Source of the DNA: Bacillota bacterium | GTDB taxonomy: Bacteria; Bacillota; Clostridia; Christensenellales; Aristaeellaceae | DNA length: 42,817 bases | Direction: 5' to 3' | NCBI GenBank assembly: GCA_023444095.1 | Contig: JAEZRP010000008.1 | Span: 1-42,817, forward strand | In this document: one piece after another, positions 32,761-41,905 of the stretch | Numbering within the stretch: position 1 is the first letter of the stretch | Layout of the letters: the number at the start of each line of letters is the position of its first letter | The notes under the pieces: generated by a model | What the model was told of the DNA's origin: nothing | The model's input: only the letters and a program-made list of their open reading frames with translations | The model's database searches: none | Translations under genes and position numbers: made by a program

Positions 32761-33482
32761 ACCGAGAGGGAAAGAGGGCCAGCGGCTGCGCAGGAGAGAT
32801 TGGCGATGCGTTTGCGCCCGAGGGCGAAGTAACCGACAAGCTGCTGCTGCACTTGATTGACCAGCGGAATCGTCGGCATGCGTACGCGCTGCGAAAGCGC
32901 GCGTTCGATCTCGCCGTTTCCGCAACCGCCCTCGTCGCCTTGTTGCCCGTATTTCTGTTGATCGCCCTGATCATATGGATCGACGATCCCTGCGGCGGGA
33001 CCTTCTTCTATCAAACGCGCTGCGGGAAAAAAGGACGCTTGTTCCGGATGATCAAATTCCGTACGATGGTCGTAGATGCCGAAGAAAAATTGACGCTCCT
33101 GCGTAGTCGCAATGAAGCCGACGGTCCGGTGTTCAAGCTGCGCGACGATCCGCGCGTAACCCGGGTAGGCAGGTTTCTGCGTAAAACGAGCCTCGACGAG
33201 CTTCCGCAGCTGCTCAACGTGATCAAGGGCGATCTGTCGATTGTCGGTCCCAGGCCGGCGCTTCCCGAGGAGGTTGCGCGGTATCGGTCGCATCAGCGCC
33301 GGCGTTTGTACATCGAACAGGGAATCACCTGCTATTGGCAGATCGCGCCGAGGCGAAACGAGATGCCGTTCGATGATTGGCTGGCGCTTGATATGGCGTA
33401 TATTCGCGATCGCTGCTTTCGCGTGGATTTCCGTATCATCCTCGATACCTTTTGGGTCATGTTCAAGGCGGAGGGCATATAG
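32757..33482 (+). CDS. Initiating sugar-phosphate transferase (WbaP/CpsE family)
   Basis: Transfers the first sugar phosphate to undecaprenyl phosphate, starting the repeat unit at the membrane. The 241-residue protein is the short form: one membrane helix (about residues 48-72), then the catalytic domain with KFRTMVVDAEEK, VTRVGRFLRKTSLDELPQLL and NVIKGDLSIVGPRP. These motifs are diagnostic of the bacterial sugar transferase family. The N-terminal 45 residues are charged and not conserved. It overlaps the upstream gene by four bases (ATGA). Confidence 0.95.
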   Translation: MNREGKRASGCAGEIGDAFAPEGEVTDKLLLHLIDQRNRRHAYALRKRAFDLAVSATALVALLPVFLLIALIIWIDDPCGGTFFYQTRCGKKGRLFRMIKFRTMVVDAEEKLTLLRSRNEADGPVFKLRDDPRVTRVGRFLRKTSLDELPQLLNVIKGDLSIVGPRPALPEEVARYRSHQRRRLYIEQGITCYWQIAPRRNEMPFDDWLALDMAYIRDRCFRVDFRIILDTFWVMFKAEGI

Positions 33483-33505
33483 GCGAACGCAAAGGGGATG
33501 ATTTC

Positions 33506-34249
33506 GTGCGGATCAGGATGCTCGATACGGATATCGACGCGCTCAGTCTTGCTGAAACCTTGCAGGCGGTCGATGGGTGTATTCGTCGAAACGAGCCTCT
33601 CCATCTGCTGGGGGTCAATGCCGACAAGCTCAACCAGCTTGGCGGGGATGAACGTCTCAGGAAGATCGCCGCGGGCTGTGGCATCGTACATGCCGACGGC
33701 GGATCGGTGGTCTTGGCGAGCCGGTTTTTGAAAACGCCTCTCCCCGAGCGCGTGGCGGGCATCGACCTGATGCAGGAGTTATTGCGCATGTGTGCGCTCA
33801 AACGATATGAGGTCTATTTTCTTGGTGCGGAGCGCGCGGTCGTCGAGGAAACGGTTCACCGGACGTGCGCGCGGTTTGAAGGCCTGAGCGTCTGCGGGTT
33901 TCGGGACGGATACTTCTCCGATGGCGAATGGACCGATGTGAGTCGGGAAATCGCCGCCGTACGGCCGAAGATCGTGTTTGTCGGTATCTCCTCTCCAAAG
34001 AAGGAGTACCTGATCGAATTTTTTCAGAGAGAAGGGCATCGGGAAGTTTTTATGGGCGTGGGCGGCTGTTTTGACGTGCTCTCGGGGCGCTATCGGCGCG
34101 CACCGAAATGGATGCGCCGGGTCAATCTGGAATGGCTGTTCCGGATGTGCCAGGAGCCGCGCCGGTTGTGGAAGCGATATTTATTCGGCAACGCGAAGTT
34201 TGTTGGGAGAATTCTTGCGGAAAAGGTCGGGAGGATGAAGGCTGCTTGA
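33506..34249 (+). CDS. WecG/TagA/CpsF family glycosyltransferase
   Basis: GT26-family enzyme that adds the second sugar (often ManNAc or ManNAcA) to the lipid-linked unit. The 247-residue protein has the family blocks LLGVNADKLNQL, GIVHADGGSVVLASRFL, PERVAGIDLMQELL, FLGAERAVVEETV, KIVFVGISSPKKEYL and VFMGVGGCFDVLSGRYRRAPKWM. GTG at 33506 is the start, since AAGGGG ends eight bases before it; the longer frame overlaps the previous gene. Sugar specificity cannot be read. Confidence 0.93.
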   Translation: MRIRMLDTDIDALSLAETLQAVDGCIRRNEPLHLLGVNADKLNQLGGDERLRKIAAGCGIVHADGGSVVLASRFLKTPLPERVAGIDLMQELLRMCALKRYEVYFLGAERAVVEETVHRTCARFEGLSVCGFRDGYFSDGEWTDVSREIAAVRPKIVFVGISSPKKEYLIEFFQREGHREVFMGVGGCFDVLSGRYRRAPKWMRRVNLEWLFRMCQEPRRLWKRYLFGNAKFVGRILAEKVGRMKAA

Positions 34250-36525
34250 GAGGCTCCGGCGATCCGAAAAATATCCTCCACGTCTCTCGAACGATGGGGT
34301 ATGGCGGCGCGGAACGCGTGGTTCTTCAGCTGTGTCAAACCATGCGGACGCAATTCCATCAGATCGTGGTGTGCTCGTGCGGCGGAATTCACGAGGCTGA
34401 ACTGAAAGCGCTAGGGATCTGCCATGTGCAAATTCCGGACATTGACCGGAAAAACCCATTCCTGATGGCGCGCACGCTGATCCAGCTTGCGCGTGTCGTG
34501 CGTCGCGAACGAATCGGCGTCGTGCATACGCACCATCGGATGGCGGCCCTTTATGCCCGACTGCTATCCGCGTTTCTGGTATTCCGTCACGTCTATACGG
34601 CACACAACGTGTTTCACGATCGGCGCCGATTGACGCGTTTTGCCCTGAAAGGAAGCCTGGTCGTCGCGGTAAGCGCGTGCGTCGCGGAGAATCTGCGGGA
34701 CATATATGGCGTCGCGTGCGATCGGGTCGTCCTAAATGCAGTCGAGCCGCATGCCGGGATGCCTGAGGGCAGACCGCTGATCGCGGAGTATGGTTGCGCC
34801 GGAAAGCTCCTGATCGGCGTTGTTGGGCGACTGAGCGCACAAAAAGGGATCGAGTATTTCCTGCGTGCGATTCCCCTGATGCGGCATACGGGCAAATGCC
34901 TATTTTTTGTCGTCGGAGACGGGGAGAAGCGGTCCGCGCTTGAAGCGCTGGCGAGCGAGCTTGGCATCCGGGGGCGCGTGCGCTTTCTGGGCTTCCGCGC
35001 TGACGCGCGCGCAATCGTCGGTCAGTTGGACATTATCGCGCTGCCGTCGCTGTGGGAGGGTCTGCCACTTGTGCCGATGGAGGCGTTCGCTGCCGGACGC
35101 CCTGTTGTGGCTTCCGATGTGGGGGGAGTCTCTGAGGTCGTTCGGGATGGGTACAACGGTTTGCTCGTGCCACCTCGGGATGCGCGCGCGTTGGCGGCGA
35201 CGCTCGACGCGCTGGTGTCGGATTCCGACAGGCGGGCACTTTACGGTCGCAACGCGCAACTAACGTATCAGGAACGGTTCACGATAGAGCGGTTTCGGTT
35301 GGACTACGCCGTGTTTTACCGGTCGCTTTTCCGCGCGCGCGTTTCACTTGTGATCGTCACACCCGGTGTATTGCCCGTGCCAGCAGTGCGCGGTGGCGCG
35401 GTCGAGGAGCAAGTGGAGCTGTTCCTGTCTTTCAATGAGTCGACAGCGCGGCGCACGGTCACCGTCGTCTCCATTGATGATCCTGCGGCACGGGAGCGCG
35501 CAAACCGTTATCCGCACGTCCGTTTTTTCTTTGTCCGACTGCCCCGGTGGACCGAGCACCTGTACGACGCGGGCGTTCTTCCCGCCCGAATCAGGGGGCT
35601 CCTGTTCGCGCGCCGCGCGGGCAAGCGTCTCGCGCAGATCGGGCACGGCGCCATTCTGGTTGAAAACGAATATTGGTTCGGGTGCGTGCTGAGAAGACGC
35701 GCGACAGGCGGGTTATTTCTCCATCTGCACAACGACTACGTCCTTCCGCCGAAGGGGATTGCGCGCTGGTGGCTGCGTCCGTACGACAAGGTGCTGGCGG
35801 TCAGCGAGTTTTTGCGCGAACGGGTACTTGCGGTCAATCCGCCATGCCCGGTCGAGACCGTCTACAACGGGTTGGCCGCCGCGTTCTTCGAGTGCGGCGA
35901 AGCTTCGGATCGGGATGCGACGCGCACGGAACTGGGATTTTTACCCGAAGATATCGTCGTTCTCTACGCGGGACGGATCGTTCCGGAAAAGGGTGTGGGT
36001 GAACTGATCGAAGCGTTCCGGTATGCGGAGCGAAGGTGCGATCGGCTTCGATTGCTCGTCGTAGGGGCCTCCTTTTTCGAAGGGAGTTCGGAGACCGCGT
36101 TTGTCCGGATGCTTCGGGAACGCTGCGCGGGGGTGCGCGACCGCATCCGGTTTACCGGCTACGTTGCCCACGAACAAATGCCCTTTCTCTGTGCCGCCGC
36201 GGACGTCGGGTGCGTACCGTCCGTCTGGAATGAACCGTTTGGAATGGCCGCCGCAGAGCAGATGGCGGCAGGGCTCCCGTTGATCGCGAGCGACGCGGGC
36301 GCGCTCCCCGAGTTGGTTGACAAATCCTGCGCGATTGTCGTTCCGCGCGGGGAAGGTTTCATCGAGGCGCTGTCCGACGCGATCATCCGGCTGTGCGGCG
36401 ACGGGGAACTTCGAGCGCGGATGGGAGAAGCCGCGCGGACGCGCGCGCATCGGCTGTTTTCCGGAGAAAGGTACGGCGCGGAGATGATGGGCGCGCTTTC
36501 CAAGGAGGAGGACCGCAATGAGTAG
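34246..36525 (+). CDS. Double GT4 glycosyltransferase fusion (TTG start)
   Basis: One 759-residue polypeptide holds two complete GT-B, family-4 glycosyltransferases. The first (about residues 10-360) has GYGGAERVVLQLC, LLIGVVGRLSAQKG near 187 and the ExxE region in SLWEGLPLVPMEAFAAGRPVVAS near 267. The second (about 364-750) starts RVSLVIVTPGVLPVP and has VVLYAGRIVPEKGVGELIEA near 573 and VWNEPFGMAAAEQMAAGLPLIAS near 659. Only a few residues join them, and no stop or ribosome site is seen at the joint. TTG at 34246 overlaps the WecG stop, with GGAGGATG eight bases upstream. It may add two sugars in sequence. Sugars unknown. Confidence 0.9.
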   Translation: MRGSGDPKNILHVSRTMGYGGAERVVLQLCQTMRTQFHQIVVCSCGGIHEAELKALGICHVQIPDIDRKNPFLMARTLIQLARVVRRERIGVVHTHHRMAALYARLLSAFLVFRHVYTAHNVFHDRRRLTRFALKGSLVVAVSACVAENLRDIYGVACDRVVLNAVEPHAGMPEGRPLIAEYGCAGKLLIGVVGRLSAQKGIEYFLRAIPLMRHTGKCLFFVVGDGEKRSALEALASELGIRGRVRFLGFRADARAIVGQLDIIALPSLWEGLPLVPMEAFAAGRPVVASDVGGVSEVVRDGYNGLLVPPRDARALAATLDALVSDSDRRALYGRNAQLTYQERFTIERFRLDYAVFYRSLFRARVSLVIVTPGVLPVPAVRGGAVEEQVELFLSFNESTARRTVTVVSIDDPAARERANRYPHVRFFFVRLPRWTEHLYDAGVLPARIRGLLFARRAGKRLAQIGHGAILVENEYWFGCVLRRRATGGLFLHLHNDYVLPPKGIARWWLRPYDKVLAVSEFLRERVLAVNPPCPVETVYNGLAAAFFECGEASDRDATRTELGFLPEDIVVLYAGRIVPEKGVGELIEAFRYAERRCDRLRLLVVGASFFEGSSETAFVRMLRERCAGVRDRIRFTGYVAHEQMPFLCAAADVGCVPSVWNEPFGMAAAEQMAAGLPLIASDAGALPELVDKSCAIVVPRGEGFIEALSDAIIRLCGDGELRARMGEAARTRAHRLFSGERYGAEMMGALSKEEDRNE

Positions 36526-37606
36526 GGTGTCTGTAATCGTCCCGCTCTACAATGCGCGAGCCACCCTCGATCGGTGCGTGAAAAGCATCCTCCTAAGCGC
36601 GCCGCCGGACGCAGAGCTCATTCTGGTCGACGACGGCTCGAACGACGGGAGCGGGGACGCGTGCGACGCATGGGTGGCCGCCGACGCGCGCGTACGGGCG
36701 CTGCACCAGCCAAACGGAGGCGTCTCCGCCGCGCGAAACCGCGGGCTCGCGGAAGCGTCGGGAGAGTATGTGGCATTTGTGGACGCCGACGACACGGTTT
36801 CGTCGACATACCTTTCCGAAGCGTGCGACCTGATGGAGCGCATGGAGGCGGATATCGTCATCGGTGGTGTGCGGGAGATCTACCGCGCGCGCGTCGTCGA
36901 TGTTGTGCTCCGGGCAGCGGCACCCATCGCTCTAGAAGAATCAAAACAGGATGCACTCATCCGACAGACGGTTTCTAATATGACCGGTGCGGTTGACGAG
37001 TTGTCGAATGGAATTTCGACCGACGGGCTCCCGGCCAAGCTGTACCGGCAGAGCACGCTCATGGCATGCGGTGCAGTGTTTTCTGAGGGCGTGTTTTTTG
37101 GGGAGGATGTCCTGTTCAATCTGCTTGTGTTTTCCGCCGCGCGGCGCGTTGTTATCGCGCCTGAGGTCTGGTACGATGCGTATCGCGCCGAGGGTTCGCT
37201 GTGCTATCGGTTCGATGACGCCCTGTTTGACAGCACGCGCCTTTTTTTCGTCATCCTCGAGACCTTCATTGATTCGACACCGGACAGGGCGAAGCGGGAT
37301 GCACTCACATGCTGTGCATGCTTCAGGCGCGTCAATTGGCTTCTTATGCTGGTGAAGCAGTACACCTTCAGCAGTGGAACGCTGAGCGGGACACAAAGAC
37401 TGCGGCGCGTGCGTGCTTTTTTCGCAGACGAGGGGTACCGACGGGCGCTTTCCAGAGTGAACAGGGGGCGGCTGTCCGCGTTTAAGCGGCTATTTGTCCT
37501 TGCCGCGCTGCACGATTGGGTGGGCTGTGCGATGGCGCTGGCAGGACTATCATGGATAAAGACTAGGGTGCGCGGATACAGGCCGCGTGGCAGATCGCAT
37601 GGATAG
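36518..37606 (+). CDS. Family 2 glycosyltransferase
   Basis: A GT-A fold enzyme that adds one sugar to the growing unit. The 362-residue protein starts SRVSVIVPLYNARATLDRCVKS and has DDGSNDGSGDACD (about residues 37-49), PNGGVSAARNRGLAEASGEYVAFVDADDT (about 66-94, with the metal-binding DAD). The C-terminal half is not recognised beyond being helical. AAGGAGGAGG lies six bases before the ATG and it overlaps the upstream gene by eight bases. Sugar donor unknown. Confidence 0.93.
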   Translation: MSRVSVIVPLYNARATLDRCVKSILLSAPPDAELILVDDGSNDGSGDACDAWVAADARVRALHQPNGGVSAARNRGLAEASGEYVAFVDADDTVSSTYLSEACDLMERMEADIVIGGVREIYRARVVDVVLRAAAPIALEESKQDALIRQTVSNMTGAVDELSNGISTDGLPAKLYRQSTLMACGAVFSEGVFFGEDVLFNLLVFSAARRVVIAPEVWYDAYRAEGSLCYRFDDALFDSTRLFFVILETFIDSTPDRAKRDALTCCACFRRVNWLLMLVKQYTFSSGTLSGTQRLRRVRAFFADEGYRRALSRVNRGRLSAFKRLFVLAALHDWVGCAMALAGLSWIKTRVRGYRPRGRSHG

Positions 37607-38846
37607 ACGTAAGGCCGGATTCATCCCGGGTCTGTCGGCGTTCGTATTCTTGTTGATGCCGCTCATGCGATCCGTCGGATCGCGCGTATTCGGCGGATGG
37701 AGTGTTCAGATTGCTCTGCTGCTGACCTGTGTCGCTTCGATGGCCGTTCACATCCTGTATAAGTATAGAAGGATTCAGATCCCTGTCCATCCCCTCGACA
37801 TATTTTGGGTGATGATGTGCGTGTTTCTGCTCGTCCGGAACCAAAGTATCGCCGACGGGTATTACATCGACGCGTTGTTTTACCTACTCGCGATGGCGTA
37901 CGGTGTGATGCTGCGCTGCGAGGCGGCAGGATTTGCCGCGATGCGCAAGACTATGGTCGCCTTTGCGCTCTTTTACGCGGCGATAACATGGTTGAGCTTC
38001 TTGGCACCGTCGCTTTACATTGCGCGCGTCGTTCCATTCCTTCCGGAATCGGATCATTCTCGCGTTTATGTCGCCTTTACACAATTCCGGGAGTACATGG
38101 GCCTCACCAACCACTACTCGCGCAATGCGTACTATCAAACGTTGGGCATGATCGTCCTGCTTAGCGACCTGATGGCCGGGGAGCCGCGATACCGTATCCC
38201 GAAGGCGGCTATGATCGCCTTCCTCGGCGCGACGCTCCTTCTGGTTGGTAAGCGTGGACACACAATCTTCCTCGTGTTCGCATTTCTGGCAACTTACGTT
38301 ATGCGGCGGCGGCCCTCCCCCGGTACGTTTGTCAAGGCAGGCGGCATTGCAGCGATGATCACGCTACTCGCGGCACTCGCGACGCTCCTGATTCCGGGTG
38401 CGGACCGCCTCGCCGAAAGGCTGTTTGTCGCGGACGGCGTGGATTTCACCACCGGGCGTAGCGAGCTATATGCACGTGCTTGGGCCATGTTCAAGGTGAA
38501 TCCCCTATTCGGAAGCGGCTGGGGCGCGTTCACGCGGTCGATCCGGTACGAGGTCGTTGGCGTGCATAACGATTACTTACAGCTACTGGCCGAAGTGGGC
38601 ATAATTGGGACCTGTGTCGTGCTCGCGGCAAATTTCGGCACGTATGTCATGACCTGGCGGTTGATGCGCGAACTGCCGGGGGATGGCGGGACGGAAAGTC
38701 TGATCGTGCTGTCGTTTTTTTTTCAGACCTTCTTCCTGTCTTATTCGCTCACGGGCGTCCCGCATTATGATTTTGAGGTGTATATGGTGTACTTTCTGCT
38801 TAGCTCCGCGGCGTTCGCCGCACGATTTAGGAGACTGCGGGAATGA
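37587..38846 (+). CDS. O-antigen ligase / Wzy-type polysaccharide polymerase
   Basis: A 419-residue integral membrane protein with about ten membrane helices. It has the Wzy_C/O-antigen ligase region with TTGRSELYARAWAMFKVNPLFGSGWGAFTR and VHNDYLQLLAEVGIIGT (about residues 288-345), the diagnostic loop with an essential histidine. In a Wzx/Wzy cluster it would join repeat units on the outer face of the membrane. Start is GTG 37587 or ATG 37599; neither has a good ribosome site and it overlaps the previous gene, so translation is probably coupled. Confidence 0.9.
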   Translation: MADRMDRRKAGFIPGLSAFVFLLMPLMRSVGSRVFGGWSVQIALLLTCVASMAVHILYKYRRIQIPVHPLDIFWVMMCVFLLVRNQSIADGYYIDALFYLLAMAYGVMLRCEAAGFAAMRKTMVAFALFYAAITWLSFLAPSLYIARVVPFLPESDHSRVYVAFTQFREYMGLTNHYSRNAYYQTLGMIVLLSDLMAGEPRYRIPKAAMIAFLGATLLLVGKRGHTIFLVFAFLATYVMRRRPSPGTFVKAGGIAAMITLLAALATLLIPGADRLAERLFVADGVDFTTGRSELYARAWAMFKVNPLFGSGWGAFTRSIRYEVVGVHNDYLQLLAEVGIIGTCVVLAANFGTYVMTWRLMRELPGDGGTESLIVLSFFFQTFFLSYSLTGVPHYDFEVYMVYFLLSSAAFAARFRRLRE

Positions 38847-40012
38847 AGTTCTATCTGTATGGACACAATGGCTCGGCAAATCACGGTTGTGAGGCAATCG
38901 TCCGCTCGACCGTCGCAATGCTTGCGGGTGAAATGCCCGTGCTTTTGTCCAATAATCCGGAACAAGACGTGCGATATGGGCTTGATCGTCTGATCGAGAT
39001 CGCGCCCGCTGGTTATGTGCGCGATACCGAATATCTGTTATGGATTCTCTATCGTGCGCTGTTCAGGTTTGGACTCATCGACGTCGCCCGCAAGCAGTAT
39101 GGTCATGTCGGTCGGCACGGTGCGAGTGCGTACCTTTCGATCGGGGGAGACAATTACTGTTATGACCGGGGCGTCGAGACCTTTTCAAAGCTGCGGAGCC
39201 GCTTGGCGCGCATCGGAGCGACGGTCATATTATGGGGCTGCTCCATCGAGCCAAATCTGCTCGAGGACGAGTCCTTCGTGCGTGATCTTGGCAAATACCA
39301 CATGATTTTCGCGCGTGAATCGATCACATACGGCGCGCTTTGCGCAAAGGGACTTCGTAACGTCGCACTGTATCCCGACCCCGCGTTCGCGCTGGAGGAA
39401 CTGCCTGCGCCTGGGTTTTCTGAGGCGAAGCGGAACGCGCTGGGCGTGAATTTGAGCCCTATGGTTCAGGAGCGCGAGGTGAAGGGCGGAATCACCTACG
39501 CTAACTGCACGCACCTGATCCGGTACATCCTCGAACGCACCGATCTTGATGTGCTTCTGATTCCGCATGTCGTGACGTCCGACGGTGACGACCGCATCCC
39601 GCTTGGCCGGCTCATGGACGCGTTCCGGGATACGGGCCGCGTATCGCTCATCCCGGACCACGGCTGCTGCGCACTCAAATACGTGATTGCCCGATGCCGC
39701 TTCTTTATCGGCGCGCGTACACACGCGACCATCGCTGCTTACTCCTCCTGCGTTCCCACACTCGCTCTCGGATATTCCGTGAAGGCGCGCGGGATCGCAC
39801 GGGATATCTTTGGCGATGAGAAAGATTACGTGGTACCCGTGCAGACACTTTCGAGCAATGGCGACCTGACGCGCGCATTTCAGTGGCTTCAGTCCAACGA
39901 AAGGAAGGTCCGTGCGCGCTTGGAGCGCGTAATGCCGAATTACATCCGCTCTGCGTATACCGGCGTAGACGCGTTGCGAGCCGAAATCGCCGGGTGGGAG
40001 GCTAGAACATGA
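38843..40012 (+). CDS. Polysaccharide pyruvyl transferase
   Basis: Adds a pyruvyl ketal to a sugar of the repeat unit, giving it a negative charge. The 389-residue protein begins MKFYLYGHNGSANHGCEAIVRSTV, followed by LSIGGDNYCYD, WGCSIEPNLLEDE, IFARESITYGAL, YPDPAFALE and FFIGARTHATIAAYSSCVPTLALGYSVKARGI, the family's conserved series. It overlaps the polymerase by four bases. Its frequent partner, the F420-dehydrogenase-like protein, is encoded on the other side of the operon. Confidence 0.95.
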   Translation: MKFYLYGHNGSANHGCEAIVRSTVAMLAGEMPVLLSNNPEQDVRYGLDRLIEIAPAGYVRDTEYLLWILYRALFRFGLIDVARKQYGHVGRHGASAYLSIGGDNYCYDRGVETFSKLRSRLARIGATVILWGCSIEPNLLEDESFVRDLGKYHMIFARESITYGALCAKGLRNVALYPDPAFALEELPAPGFSEAKRNALGVNLSPMVQEREVKGGITYANCTHLIRYILERTDLDVLLIPHVVTSDGDDRIPLGRLMDAFRDTGRVSLIPDHGCCALKYVIARCRFFIGARTHATIAAYSSCVPTLALGYSVKARGIARDIFGDEKDYVVPVQTLSSNGDLTRAFQWLQSNERKVRARLERVMPNYIRSAYTGVDALRAEIAGWEART

Positions 40013-41535
40013 ACGATGGGCGGAATATGCGAACTGGCGCCGTCGTCGCGTATGTCAATACGATCCTGAATATCGGCCTGGGCCTTGCACTGACGCCGTT
40101 TCTGATCCGGACACTGGGTGGTGCACAGTACGGACTCTACCAGATGATAGGCCCATTCGTAGGGCATCTCGCGGTGCTGGATTTCGGGCTCGGCAATTCC
40201 ATCATCCGATATGTGTCAAAATACCGTGCCGAGGGCGATGAAGCGGGCGAGCAGAAATTGTTGGGTATGTGCCTGCGCATCTACCTGCTCATAACGGTAT
40301 TCTTGATACTGATCTCCGGCATTTGCTATCCGTATCTGGGAGACATCTTCAATCAGACGCTGGACGCCGCGGAATTAGGCACGCTCAGGCGCATGTTCAC
40401 ACTTTTGGCGGCGAATTGGGCAGTCAACATGCTGCAAAACACGTTTGCTTCCGTCATACAGGCGTACCGCAGATTCACGTTTCACCGTGCGGTCATCCTT
40501 GTGCGCCTGGCGGCGCGCGCCACTTTGCTCCTGATCCTCCTGTCCGAGGAGGGCGGCGCCGTGACAGTGGTTTGGATCGATACAGCACTCAACCTGTGCC
40601 AGTATCTTATTTACATCGCTTATGCGGTGATCGTGCTGCACGTGCGCGTTAAATTCGGGCCGATTGACCGGGCGCTGTTCCGTGAGGTGTTCACCTTCTC
40701 CTTCTACGTGTTTTTGAATGCGGTGATGGAGCAGATCTACTGGAAGGTGGGCGCGACGCTTTTGGCAGTTGTGCCATACCGCGGCATAAAAAACACCATG
40801 ATGGTAGCGATCCATTCGGCCGGCACGCAGCTCGCCCTGTGCTTCATGCAATTTTCTGTCGCGATATCCGGCGTGTTGCTACCCCGCGCGACGGAAATGG
40901 TGGTGCTAGGGCGGTCCAGACATGAGTTGACGGACTTTATGATTCGCGTCGGAAGGATCCAACTGGCAGTGTTAGGCCTTTTGATGGTCGGTTTTTTTTC
41001 CATCGGAAGGCAGTTCGTTATAATGTGGCTGGGGCCGGAGTATGGGGAAGCGTTTGCCGTCGCCGCAATCCTCTTTGCCGCGCTACTTATTCCGCTGATC
41101 CAGAATTGTGGAATCAGTATCTTGCAGGCGATGAACCGCCATGCGTTTCGGTCGGTCATGCAGCTGACCGTCGCCATGGTTAGCATTCCCGCAAGCATAA
41201 TGTTCATCCATGCGTTCGGCGTAACCGGCGCGGCGCTCGGGACTGGACTTTCGCTGATCGCTGGAAATGTGATCGGTATTAATCTCTATTACGGGAGGGT
41301 GATCGGCCTCAATATCGTCAGGTTTTTCGGAGAGGTGGCGCATGGAATCCTCCCGGGTATGATCGTATCCTATGTCGTCGCCCTTGCGGTCGCGCGCCTG
41401 AACGTGGGCGGCTGGACGGGAATCTGCATGAAGGGTGTTTTTACTGCGATTGTCTACATTGCGATTGTCTGGAGGTTTGGGTTGAGCGCCGGCGAAAAAG
41501 GGATGTTGCGTCGTATGTTAATCCGAACACACTGA
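40009..41535 (+). CDS. Wzx-type polysaccharide flippase
   Basis: A 508-residue membrane protein of the MATE/MVF polysaccharide exporter group with about 14 helices. Features include the N-terminal NTILNIGLGLALTPFLIRTLGGAQYGLYQM and the LDFGLGNSIIRYVSKYRAEGDE loop, typical of Wzx. It would flip the lipid-linked repeat unit to the outer face. It overlaps the pyruvyl transferase by four bases and is the last gene of the cluster. Substrate cannot be predicted. Confidence 0.93.
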   Translation: MNDGRNMRTGAVVAYVNTILNIGLGLALTPFLIRTLGGAQYGLYQMIGPFVGHLAVLDFGLGNSIIRYVSKYRAEGDEAGEQKLLGMCLRIYLLITVFLILISGICYPYLGDIFNQTLDAAELGTLRRMFTLLAANWAVNMLQNTFASVIQAYRRFTFHRAVILVRLAARATLLLILLSEEGGAVTVVWIDTALNLCQYLIYIAYAVIVLHVRVKFGPIDRALFREVFTFSFYVFLNAVMEQIYWKVGATLLAVVPYRGIKNTMMVAIHSAGTQLALCFMQFSVAISGVLLPRATEMVVLGRSRHELTDFMIRVGRIQLAVLGLLMVGFFSIGRQFVIMWLGPEYGEAFAVAAILFAALLIPLIQNCGISILQAMNRHAFRSVMQLTVAMVSIPASIMFIHAFGVTGAALGTGLSLIAGNVIGINLYYGRVIGLNIVRFFGEVAHGILPGMIVSYVVALAVARLNVGGWTGICMKGVFTAIVYIAIVWRFGLSAGEKGMLRRMLIRTH

Positions 41536-41565
41536 TATATGTGAACAGCGTTTAAATATGTTTAG

Positions 41566-41584
41566 TCGGCAAGTGTCATGCCGA
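41566..41584 (+). terminator. Weak terminator candidate after the EPS operon
   Basis: TCGGCA-AGTGTCA-TGCCGA forms a 6-bp stem with a seven-base loop, 31 bases after the flippase stop. It is followed only by TTCTGTG, so it would be a weak stop at best. No other hairpin lies before the next promoter at 41704. Confidence 0.3.
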
Positions 41585-41703
41585 TTCTGTGCACATCTGA
41601 TTTTGAATGCCGAGAGAGAACGTTACTTGACTCGAAAGCACAACGGATTTCGGCGGTTCAACTAATTGTTGTAAATTACTCCCCATAATTTATCATCCAT
41701 AAA

Positions 41704-41732
41704 TTGACATATCCAGCAACTGAATATATAAT
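41704..41732 (+). promoter_or_regulatory. Perfect consensus sigma-A promoter
   Basis: TTGACA (41704-41709), 17 bases, TATAAT (41727-41732): both hexamers and the spacing are exactly consensus. It would start transcription near 41739, leaving a leader of about 166 bases before the secreted-protein ATG at 41906. Confidence 0.85.
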
Positions 41733-41739
41733 GAGTGAG

Positions 41740-41905
41740 GATTCAACAGTATTTACCACAGCGCGCCAGGATGTTTAGCATCCGTCGGCGTATGGTCTTC
41801 TGCCACCCGACTCATCGCACGACGTTTCTTATTTAAACGTGTCTGCATTAGAGCGTTTTGGGCCGCTCGGCCGAACTGCTCACTCAATTGATAGGAGGTT
41901 CCGGT
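41740..41905 (+). other. Long leader with small hairpins
   Basis: The leader between the consensus promoter and the ATG contains GGATG-TTTAG-CATCC, an ACGTTT/AAACGT stem around a T-rich loop, and GGCC-GCTC-GGCC. The ribosome site AGGAGG ends six bases before the ATG. No known riboswitch consensus was recognised. Function unknown. Confidence 0.4.
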
